From: Acidimicrobiaceae bacterium | GTDB lineage: Bacteria; Actinomycetota; Acidimicrobiia; Acidimicrobiales; RAAP-2 | Length of the DNA: 6,161 bases | Direction: 5' to 3' | Assembly: GCA_030838245.1 (NCBI GenBank) | Contig: JAUTXB010000298.1 | Location: 1-6,161 of the forward strand | Part shown: piece after piece, positions 1-5,425 of the stretch | Numbering within the stretch: the stretch's first letter is position 1 | How the letters are laid out: each line of letters begins with the position of its first letter | Position numbers and translations under genes: made by a program | Notes under the pieces: generated by a model | Databases searched by the model: none | What the model saw: only the letters and a program-made list of their open reading frames with translations | Told to the model about the DNA's origin: nothing

Positions 1-539
1 CCACCGTCCAAGTCGAGATACGGGACCCTGATACGCGCGTCGCCCTCCCGGACGGCCAAGTGGGGGAGATAGCCATGCGGAGCGGCGCTACGTTCCTCGG
101 CTACTGGCGCAACCCCGAGGCGACCGACAAGGCCCTCGACGCCGAGCGGTGGTACCACACCGGTGACTTCGGCCATGCTCGCGACGGCTATGTGTACCTG
201 GAGGGGCGCCGTCAGGACCTCATCATCCGGGGTGGGGAGAACATCTACCCGGTCGAGATCGAGAACCGTTTGATCGAACACCCAGGCCTGGCCGAGGTGG
301 CCGTTGTCGGTATCACCCATGCCACCCTGGGCCACGAGGTGGCGGCCTATGTGGTCGAGAAGGTCCCCGGCACCTTGACCGCAGCCGACATCAGGGACTG
401 GTGCTCGGCCGCGTTGGCCGGGTTCAAGGTTCCCTCCCAGGTGACATTCGTACCCGATCTGCCCCACAATGCTTCCGGCAAGGTCCTCAAGCATCTGTTG
501 GGCTCTGATCGACCTTCGAGCGACTTCGTACAGGAGTGA
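1..539 (+). CDS. AMP-forming acyl-CoA synthetase (FadD-like), C-terminal part only
   Basis: This is the end of an ANL-superfamily acyl-CoA ligase, which adenylates a carboxylic acid with ATP and then forms the CoA thioester. The frame is open from base 3 and gives 178 visible residues; roughly 320-370 N-terminal residues, including the P-loop and the acyl pocket, lie off the left edge. Visible family motifs, numbered in the fragment, are YHTGDF (51-56, ribose-binding Asp at 55), EGRRQDLIIRGGENIYPVEIE (67-87, hinge and A8 loop) and NASGKVLK (156-163), where Lys160 is the expected catalytic lysine of the mobile C-terminal domain. An internal GTG at base 60 is not a believable start because conserved ligase sequence continues upstream of it. 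The stop is TGA 537-539. The next gene starts 4 bp later and its ribosome binding site lies inside this gene, so the two are almost certainly one transcript. Family is secure; the substrate is unknown because the pocket is missing. Confidence 0.93.
   Translation, partial: TVQVEIRDPDTRVALPDGQVGEIAMRSGATFLGYWRNPEATDKALDAERWYHTGDFGHARDGYVYLEGRRQDLIIRGGENIYPVEIENRLIEHPGLAEVAVVGITHATLGHEVAAYVVEKVPGTLTAADIRDWCSAALAGFKVPSQVTFVPDLPHNASGKVLKHLLGSDRPSSDFVQE
532..536 (+). promoter_or_regulatory. Ribosome binding site (AGGAG) of the acyl-CoA dehydrogenase
   Basis: AGGAG ends 7 nt before the ATG at 544 and lies in the last codons of the ligase gene. It fixes the dehydrogenase start at 544, not at the in-frame ATG at 469, and supports translational coupling of the two genes. 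Confidence 0.8.
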
Positions 540-543
540 CCTG

Positions 544-1791
544 ATGGACTTCGATGAGAGCGCGGAAGAAGCGGCATTTCGGGCCGAGGCCCGCTCATGG
601 CTGGGCGGGCATGCCCAACTCAAGGATCCGGACACGTCGTCGGTGGCCGTGGCCGGGGACGCGGACCCCCAGGCCGAGCTCGAGCACGTCCGCCAGTCCA
701 AGGCCTGGCAGCGGACCCTCTTCGACGGAGGGTGGGCCGGCATCACCTGGCCCAAGGCGTACGGGGGACGGGGCGGCACGCCCCTCGAGGCGATCATCTT
801 CGCCCAGGAGCAGGCCCGGTTCGACATCCCGGGCAGCGTCTTCGCCCAGGGAATCGGGATGGCCGGCCCCACGATCATGGCTCACGGGACCGACGGGCAA
901 AAGGAGCGTTTCCTGGAGCCGATGCTGCGCGGCGACGAGGTCTGGTGCCAGCTGTTCAGCGAACCGGGCGCCGGCTCCGACCTGGCCGCGCTGGCCACGG
1001 GAGCTGTTCGTGACGGTGACGAGTTCATCGTCAATGGGCAGAAGGTGTGGACCTCCTCGGCCCATTTCAGCGACTGGGCCATCCTCTTGGCCCGTACCGA
1101 CTTCGACGCGCCGAAGCACCGGGGCATCACCTACTTCCTGGTCGACATGAAGACGCCCGGCATCGAGGTGCGCCCGCTGCGCCAGGCCACCGGCGCTTCG
1201 CATTTCAACGAGGTCTTCCTGACCGACGTGCGCATCCCGGCCGACAACGTGGTGGGTTCGGTGAACGGCGGGTGGGGGGTCATCATGACGACCCTGACCA
1301 ACGAGCGAACCTTGATCGGCACGGGAGCTGGCGTCGGGGACGCCTTCGGTGACATCACCCGGCTGGCCCGCCAGTTCAACCGGACCGATGACCCGGTCGT
1401 TCGCCAGGCGCTGGCCGACACCTATATCCGCTTGCAGCTGATCAAGTACCTGGGTTGGCGCATCCAAACTGCGCTCTCCCGGAACCAGGAGCCCGGTGCG
1501 GAGAGCTCGGTGCTCAAGCTGGGCCTGTCCCGCCACCTCAGCCTGACCGGAGACCTGGTCATGTCGCTCCAGGGTCCTCGGGCCACCTTGCTCGACTACG
1601 GCGACAGCACCAGCAACCGGTGGGCGCTCCAGTTCCTGGGGCAGTGGATGAGCAGGATCGGTGGTGGGACCGAGCAGATCCAACGCAACATCGTCGCCGA
1701 GCGGGTCCTCGGCCTGCCCGGCGAGCCGCGGGTGGACAAGGGCATTCCCTTTCGCCAGCTGGCCTCCGGCCGGAACGGGCACTCGGACTAG
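544..1791 (+). CDS. Acyl-CoA dehydrogenase (FadE-like flavoenzyme)
   Basis: A 415-residue FAD-dependent acyl-CoA dehydrogenase that would convert an acyl-CoA to its trans-2-enoyl-CoA and pass electrons to ETF in the cytoplasm. The N-terminal helical domain begins MDFDESAEEAAFRAEARSWL; GGWAGITWPKAYGG is at 62-75. The FAD/substrate motif CQLFSEPGAGSDLAAL is at 135-150 and VWTSSAHFSDW at 168-178 (beta domain). The C-terminal signature GGGTEQIQRNIVAERVLGLP is at 373-392. The residue matching the MCAD catalytic Glu376 is a glycine (about Gly374), but Glu254 in LTNER sits where isovaleryl- and long-chain-CoA dehydrogenases carry their base, so the protein looks catalytically competent. Length is normal for the family. 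The ATG at 544 is chosen because AGGAG precedes it by 7 nt and the N-terminus matches the family; an in-frame ATG at 469 would add 25 unrelated residues from within the ligase gene. Many actinobacterial FadEs of this style act as alpha2beta2 pairs; only one subunit is seen here. Substrate unknown. Confidence 0.95.
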   Translation: MDFDESAEEAAFRAEARSWLGGHAQLKDPDTSSVAVAGDADPQAELEHVRQSKAWQRTLFDGGWAGITWPKAYGGRGGTPLEAIIFAQEQARFDIPGSVFAQGIGMAGPTIMAHGTDGQKERFLEPMLRGDEVWCQLFSEPGAGSDLAALATGAVRDGDEFIVNGQKVWTSSAHFSDWAILLARTDFDAPKHRGITYFLVDMKTPGIEVRPLRQATGASHFNEVFLTDVRIPADNVVGSVNGGWGVIMTTLTNERTLIGTGAGVGDAFGDITRLARQFNRTDDPVVRQALADTYIRLQLIKYLGWRIQTALSRNQEPGAESSVLKLGLSRHLSLTGDLVMSLQGPRATLLDYGDSTSNRWALQFLGQWMSRIGGGTEQIQRNIVAERVLGLPGEPRVDKGIPFRQLASGRNGHSD

Positions 1792-1792
1792 A

Positions 1793-1846
1793 ACGGCCGG
1801 GCGGCCAGCCGCGCTCCGTTGGGCCGGCTCGATGTTGGCCGGCCGT
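1793..1846 (+). repeat. 8-bp GC inverted repeat in the dehydrogenase-regulator gap
   Basis: ACGGCCGG at 1793-1800 is perfectly complementary to CCGGCCGT at 1839-1846, separated by 38 nt that are themselves GC-rich. It starts just after the dehydrogenase stop, so it could form a hairpin that attenuates read-through into the regulator gene or protects the upstream mRNA. There is no T-run after the right arm, and GGCCGG strings are common in DNA of this composition, so function is uncertain. Confidence 0.3.
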
Positions 1847-1870
1847 CCCGGGGCCGAAGTTGATATGGAA

Positions 1871-1876
1871 TATGAT
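1871..1876 (+). promoter_or_regulatory. Possible -10 element (TATGAT) for the regulator gene
   Basis: TATGAT matches the sigma-70-type -10 consensus TATAAT at five of six positions and lies in a short AT-rich patch (about 1861-1877) in otherwise GC-rich DNA. No good -35 box is visible 16-18 bp upstream. The hexamer ends 7 nt before an in-frame GTG at 1884, the spacing expected if transcription started on that GTG (leaderless mRNA, common in actinobacteria). It overlaps the alternative ATG at 1872, so the two start models exclude each other. Confidence 0.3.
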
Positions 1877-2612
1877 TGCCGAGGTGGCGTCCTCCTCTCG
1901 AAGCTCCAACGGAAAGACCACCACGCCGTCATCCGTCGATCGCGGCAACCGGCTTGTCCGCACCAGTAGCGCCGACCACATTGCCCTGCACATCCGAACG
2001 CTGATCTTCGACGGTGTGCTCCGGCCCGGCATGCGCGTGCCCCAGGACGCCATCGCGGAGGACCTCGGCGTGAGCAGGATCCCGGTCCGCGAGGCACTCA
2101 TCGTGCTCGAGCACGAGGGCTGGGTGACCATCGAGATGCACCGCGGTGCCTACATCAACGCACTGGACAAGCGGGCTGTACACGACCACTACGAGCTCTT
2201 TGGTCTCATCTACGGGTTCGCAGCCCAGCGAGCGCTGGCCCGTGCCGCGGACGACCTCCCCAATGTCCTGGCCGATCTTCAGAAGAAGTTCGCCGATGCG
2301 ACCGAACCGGCTGAGCAACAACAGCAGTCCATTGCATTCCACGCCGCCATCGTCAGGGCGGCAGCTTCTCCTCGGATCATCGTGGTGTTGCGGGGGATGT
2401 CGGCAATGGTGCCGGGCGACTTCTTCGAAATGGTGCCCGACGCGGTCGAAGTGGAGAAAAGGGGCTTTGCCGCCATTGTCCGGGCGATGAAGAACAACGA
2501 CGGCGAGAGAGCTTCTGCCGAGTATTCGAAGATGATGAGGCAGGTCGGAAATAAGGTGATCACTCTCTTCGACGAGCGGTCCCTGTTCGATCAGAAGGTC
2601 CCTTCGACTTGA
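1872..2612 (+). CDS. GntR-family transcriptional regulator with FCD-type effector domain
   Basis: A 246-residue GntR regulator of the FadR/FCD class. The winged helix-turn-helix spans about 32-97: DHIALHIRTLIFDGVLRPGM, then AIAEDLGVSRIPVREAL (60-76) is the recognition-helix signature, followed by the wing WVTIEMHRGAYI. An all-helical FCD-like domain follows (about 103-232), with FHAAIVRAA at 156-164 keeping the conserved His157. The usual E-H-x-x-I metal-binding histidine near the C-terminus is replaced (EVEKRGFAAI), and the E-x-R of the first FCD helix is altered (YELFGLI), so metal or ligand binding may differ from the type members. The start is uncertain: ATG 1872 has only a badly spaced GGAA before it, while GTG 1884 could be a leaderless start; the open frame further upstream is a shadow inside the dehydrogenase gene. 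It probably senses an acyl-CoA or acid intermediate and controls one or both flanking arms, which is inference from position. Confidence 0.9.
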   Translation: MIAEVASSSRSSNGKTTTPSSVDRGNRLVRTSSADHIALHIRTLIFDGVLRPGMRVPQDAIAEDLGVSRIPVREALIVLEHEGWVTIEMHRGAYINALDKRAVHDHYELFGLIYGFAAQRALARAADDLPNVLADLQKKFADATEPAEQQQQSIAFHAAIVRAAASPRIIVVLRGMSAMVPGDFFEMVPDAVEVEKRGFAAIVRAMKNNDGERASAEYSKMMRQVGNKVITLFDERSLFDQKVPST

Positions 2613-2636
2613 CATCTCACTCGTTCGAGTGAGATG
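2613..2636. terminator. 11-bp perfect palindrome at the convergent gene junction, possible bidirectional terminator
   Basis: CATCTCACTCG (2613-2623) and CGAGTGAGATG (2626-2636) are perfect reverse complements separated by TT. The element begins one base after the regulator stop codon (TGA 2610-2612) and contains the stop and last codons of the - strand ligase (TGA at 2619-2617). In RNA it could fold on either strand as a 10-bp stem with a 4-nt loop, a fitting shape for a shared terminator of two converging transcripts. Neither side has a T-tract, so it is not a classical intrinsic terminator. A perfect dyad of this length could equally be a protein-binding site. Confidence 0.5.
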
Positions 2637-4095
2637 GACCTGGACCTGATGGCTCGACGGCGTCGGATGTGTCACTGTCCCTGTCGGTCCGGCTGATCAA
2701 GACACGGCGGAGGAGCTTTCCGACCTCGCTCCGAGGCAATGCATCGATGTGGTGGAATGACACCGGGATCCTGTATGGGATCAGGTGATCTCGGCACAGG
2801 CGCTCGAGCTCATCGTCGGAGGCAGACCCGACAATGTAGGCCACCGGTACTTCGCCGAGCCGCTCGTCGGGCACACCGACCACCGCGGCCTCGCGCACGT
2901 TGGGCGAGAGGCGCAGCACTTCCTCGACCTGCTCGGGGAACACCTTGTTGCCTCCCCGATTGATGAGGTCGCTTACCCGGCCCTCGATCCAGACGAATCC
3001 GTCGTCGTCCACGTGGGCAAAGTCACCGGTGCGGACATAGCCCTCTTGGTCGATCCGGTCATCGAGGCTCTCGCCGTCGGCGTAGCCCGAAGCCATGCGC
3101 GGCGGCCTGACCAGGAGCTCGCCAATCGATCCGTCCAGCGCCACCGTGCCATCCTCGGCGATCAACTTGATGTCCACGCCGGCATGAGGTCGTCCGACGG
3201 CACCAACCTTGTCAGGGTGTTCCCGGGCGTCCGCCGCAGTCCATCCGATGACCTCCCCGATCTCCGCCTGTCCGTAACTGTTGAGCACGGTCACGCCGAA
3301 CTTGTCGGAGAACCGACGTGCCGACAACGGGGAGAGGGGAGCGGTGATGCTTCGGACGTAGCGCAGCGGAGCCAGATCGGTCACGCCGTCATCATCGGCC
3401 AGCATCACCATGGCGGCCGGGGGGAGAACAGTGGAGCGGATGGAGAAACGGTCCACCAGGGTGGCAAACTCGGAAGTGGAGAAACGATCCATGAGGACCA
3501 CTTGCGCCCCGGCTCGCAACCCGAACAGGACGTTGTAGATCCCTGCATTGAGGGCCAACGAGACGGGGACGAGATTGGGGGAAGGGGGTCGCCCCGGATC
3601 GGCCGGCCTCCCCCGAAGTGGCTCGAGCACCCGGTCGAGCAACTCCATGTATCCCGAATGTGTGTGGAGGATGGGCCTCGGTTGCCCTGTGGTCCCCGAT
3701 GTCCACGTGACAAAAGCGATGTCCGGGTCATAGCCGGTCGGCTCGACCCCCGAGGCCCGCACGCCGGCCGCATCGAGCACCATGGCTGGGGCCGTCGCTT
3801 CGATCACGCGCTCGAGCTCAGCGGGGGGTTGCCGGGGGCTCGCGGGGACGAAGACCGCCCCGGCCATCCAGACACCGAACATCGCCGAGATGAACTCCGG
3901 ACCGTTGGGCAGCTGGATGACCACGGCCTGACCGGGTTCGAGACCGCGCGAGTGCAGCTGTCCGGCAATACCGGCGGCATCGGCCCGAGCCTCCGCTGCG
4001 GTGAGGGTGCGGCTCACCGTACTGATGAGTGGGGCGGATTCGCCAGAGGGATGGTCGGTCAGAAGGCTGGCCAGCCCCCCACTGCCTGTCGTCAC
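2617..4095 (-). CDS. AMP-forming acyl-CoA synthetase (FadD-like), complete
   Basis: A 492-residue ANL-superfamily acyl-CoA ligase, slightly short for the family (typically about 500-560). The P-loop TWTSGTTGQPRPILHTH (130-146) is recognisable, but the usual P-K-G reads P-R-P. NSYGQAEIG (272-280) is motif A5, with the Mg-binding Glu278 and Ala in place of the common Thr. YVRTGDF (353-359, Asp358) and EGRVSDLINRGGNKVFP (371-387) form A7/A8, and LPRSEVGKLLRR (453-464) carries the expected catalytic Lys460. The last 20 or so residues are a polar Ser/Asp/Pro tail. The start is GTG (4095-4093), preceded 10 nt upstream by GGAG; this start overlaps the stop of the P450 gene as GTGA, so translation is probably coupled. 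The tight pairing suggests it activates an acid made or handled together with the P450. It is clearly different in sequence from the partial ligase at the left edge. Substrate unknown. Confidence 0.94.
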   Translation of the reverse strand: MTTGSGGLASLLTDHPSGESAPLISTVSRTLTAAEARADAAGIAGQLHSRGLEPGQAVVIQLPNGPEFISAMFGVWMAGAVFVPASPRQPPAELERVIEATAPAMVLDAAGVRASGVEPTGYDPDIAFVTWTSGTTGQPRPILHTHSGYMELLDRVLEPLRGRPADPGRPPSPNLVPVSLALNAGIYNVLFGLRAGAQVVLMDRFSTSEFATLVDRFSIRSTVLPPAAMVMLADDDGVTDLAPLRYVRSITAPLSPLSARRFSDKFGVTVLNSYGQAEIGEVIGWTAADAREHPDKVGAVGRPHAGVDIKLIAEDGTVALDGSIGELLVRPPRMASGYADGESLDDRIDQEGYVRTGDFAHVDDDGFVWIEGRVSDLINRGGNKVFPEQVEEVLRLSPNVREAAVVGVPDERLGEVPVAYIVGSASDDELERLCRDHLIPYRIPVSFHHIDALPRSEVGKLLRRVLISRTDRDSDTSDAVEPSGPGPSHSNE

Positions 4096-5363
4096 GACAG
4101 GGTCGCTCCACGTTCGTCGACGAAGATCGGCAGTTCCTTGTAGCCGCGGACGGTGCTGGTGTGGAGAGGCACGGCGTGCTCCTGGTCGACCGTCCAGGTC
4201 GGGAAGCGCTTGAAGGTCTCCTCCAACGCGATCTTGCCTTCCATCCGGGCGAGGGCGGCGCCCAGGCAGAAATGAATGCCATAGCCGAAGGCCACATGCA
4301 GCTTGAAGGTGCGACGGACGTCGAACCGGTCCGCATTCGGGTACACCCGATCGTCACGCCCGGCAGACCCGGTGAGCAGTAGTATTTTCGAATCGGCGGG
4401 GATGGTCCGTCCGTACAGATCGACTTCTTCGGTCAGCCACCGGCCTTGCACCGGAGACGGCGACTCGTAGCGGAGCAACTCCTCGACGGCGTTGGGGATG
4501 AGCGACGGATCGTTGGCCAGATCGATCTGCTGATCGGGATGATTGCCTAGCAGCAGTCCGGCCCAGCCCAGCAATCGGGCCACCGTCTCCGTGCCGGCGC
4601 TGATGATCAAGAGGCCGAACCCCGCAGCCTCTTGGGGAGTGAGTCGTCGGGTGCTTCCATCCGGGTCGACGATGTCAGCCTCCACCAGGTCGGTCAGCAT
4701 GTCGTCACGAGGACGGGAGCGGCGTTCGGCCAGCTGGCCGTCGATGTAGTCGATCAGCCAGAGCCCGGCGTGCGCCGACACGTCATTGATCATGCCCACT
4801 CCGGGCTCGATATGGAAGATCTGGTCGATATGGCGGCGAACCTCCTCTCGATCATCGGGCGGCACTCCGAGCAGGGCGGCGATGACGTTGGCCGGAACTT
4901 GTGCGCCAAAGTCCTGTACGTAGTCGAAGCCGCCGCCTCCCCTCTGAGCGTCGAGCAGGCGCGAACACAGTGCTCGGATCTCGTCTTCGAGCTCGGCTAT
5001 GCGCCGGGGCGTGAACGCCTTTGACACCAGGCGCCGGAGCACGGTGTGCTCGGGCGGGTCGAGGTTGATCATCATTCCCTCGTGCCGAGCCTCCTCCGTC
5101 ATCATTTCGAGGACGGTGCTATGGGCGGAGCTGTAGAGCTTCGTGTCCCGATGGGCCCGCTCCACATCCTCGAACCGGCTGAGGGCCCAGAAGTCGTACT
5201 TCTCATTGTGGTAGGCGGGCGCCTCCTCACGGAGCCGTCGCCACGCAGGATGGGGATCGTCCTTCAGCGATTCGTCCAAGGGGTCCCAGTAGGGGCCGTC
5301 GGGCAGGCCACCGGCACGTCCCGTGTCGTCGTGGCCTGACCCAGTTGCATTGGTGTCGGTCAT
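4092..5363 (-). CDS. Cytochrome P450, soluble bacterial class I type
   Basis: A 423-residue soluble P450 monooxygenase with no membrane anchor. It has DPPEHTVLRRLVSKAFTP (102-119, helix C region; His106 and Arg110 are the usual heme-propionate contacts), the helix I oxygen-activation motif SAGTETVARL (255-264), EELLRYESP (294-302) with the ExxR pair Glu295/Arg298, NADRFDVRR (343-351) and the heme loop FGYGIHFCLG (359-368) with Cys366 as thiolate ligand. All core residues are intact, so it should be active given ferredoxin and reductase, neither of which is encoded in the window. The start is ATG 5363-5361 with GGAG 7 nt upstream. The stop overlaps the downstream ligase start by 4 nt; the crotonase gene ends 62 bp upstream on the same strand. 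The family is certain but I cannot assign a CYP number or substrate. Known actinobacterial parallels such as CYP125 oxidise a terminal methyl to an acid before CoA ligation; that role here is inference only. Confidence 0.96.
   Translation of the reverse strand: MTDTNATGSGHDDTGRAGGLPDGPYWDPLDESLKDDPHPAWRRLREEAPAYHNEKYDFWALSRFEDVERAHRDTKLYSSAHSTVLEMMTEEARHEGMMINLDPPEHTVLRRLVSKAFTPRRIAELEDEIRALCSRLLDAQRGGGGFDYVQDFGAQVPANVIAALLGVPPDDREEVRRHIDQIFHIEPGVGMINDVSAHAGLWLIDYIDGQLAERRSRPRDDMLTDLVEADIVDPDGSTRRLTPQEAAGFGLLIISAGTETVARLLGWAGLLLGNHPDQQIDLANDPSLIPNAVEELLRYESPSPVQGRWLTEEVDLYGRTIPADSKILLLTGSAGRDDRVYPNADRFDVRRTFKLHVAFGYGIHFCLGAALARMEGKIALEETFKRFPTWTVDQEHAVPLHTSTVRGYKELPIFVDERGATLS
4106..4109 (-). 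promoter_or_regulatory. Ribosome binding site (GGAG) of the complete ligase
   Basis: GGAG on the - strand lies 10 nt before the GTG start at 4095, inside the 3' end of the P450 gene. It supports GTG as the start in spite of the stop/start overlap. Confidence 0.55.
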
Positions 5364-5416
5364 AGCTGTTCTCCAGTCTCATCGTGTGGCGTTGTGAACC
5401 AGCGGCGGAATCCCAT
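5360..5416 (-). other. Possible 18-codon leader ORF between crotonase and P450
   Basis: On the - strand an ATG at 5416-5414 opens an 18-codon frame, MGFRRWFTTPHDETGEQL, whose TGA (5362-5360) overlaps the P450 ATG as ATGA. It is in the same frame as the crotonase, three codons past its stop. No convincing Shine-Dalgarno precedes it and short frames arise easily by chance, so it is listed only as a possible coupling leader peptide. Confidence 0.15.
5371..5374 (-). promoter_or_regulatory. Ribosome binding site (GGAG) of the P450
   Basis: TGGAGA on the - strand places GGAG 7 nt before the ATG at 5363, an ideal spacing that fixes the P450 start. The rest of the 62-bp gap (5364-5425) shows no convincing -35/-10 pair, which favours co-transcription with the upstream crotonase gene. 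Confidence 0.75.
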
Positions 5417-5425
5417 GACGGCGGA

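Noticed and set aside
469..543. 25-codon N-terminal extension of the dehydrogenase from the ATG at 469
   Set aside because: It overlaps the ligase gene, does not resemble the family N-terminus, and the ATG at 544 has an AGGAG at ideal distance.
1455..1871. In-frame open stretch upstream of the regulator, which could suggest a longer fusion protein
   Set aside because: It lies mostly within the dehydrogenase gene in another frame and has the Pro/Arg/Gly-rich look of a shadow; the GntR domain begins normally after it.
595..2097. 500-codon open frame on the - strand across the dehydrogenase
   Set aside because: It runs antisense to a secure acyl-CoA dehydrogenase, its translation is Arg/Gly/Pro-rich with no recognisable motif, and long antisense frames are expected in GC-rich coding DNA.
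2637..2660. Tandem GGACCTG-like repeats beside the palindrome
   Set aside because: The repeat (GGACCTGGACCTGATGG) is only two units of six bases within the ligase coding tail and is explained by its codons.
2785..4143. 452-codon open frame on the + strand across the ligase
   Set aside because: It mirrors the codon pattern of the real ligase on the - strand and encodes no recognisable domain.
5391..5399. GTT-GTG-AAC dyad upstream of the P450, considered as a KstR-like sterol operator
   Set aside because: The arms are only 3 bp and the spacing does not fit the AACnnGTT core; no other sterol-regulator-like site was seen in the gaps, so a sterol assignment is not supported.
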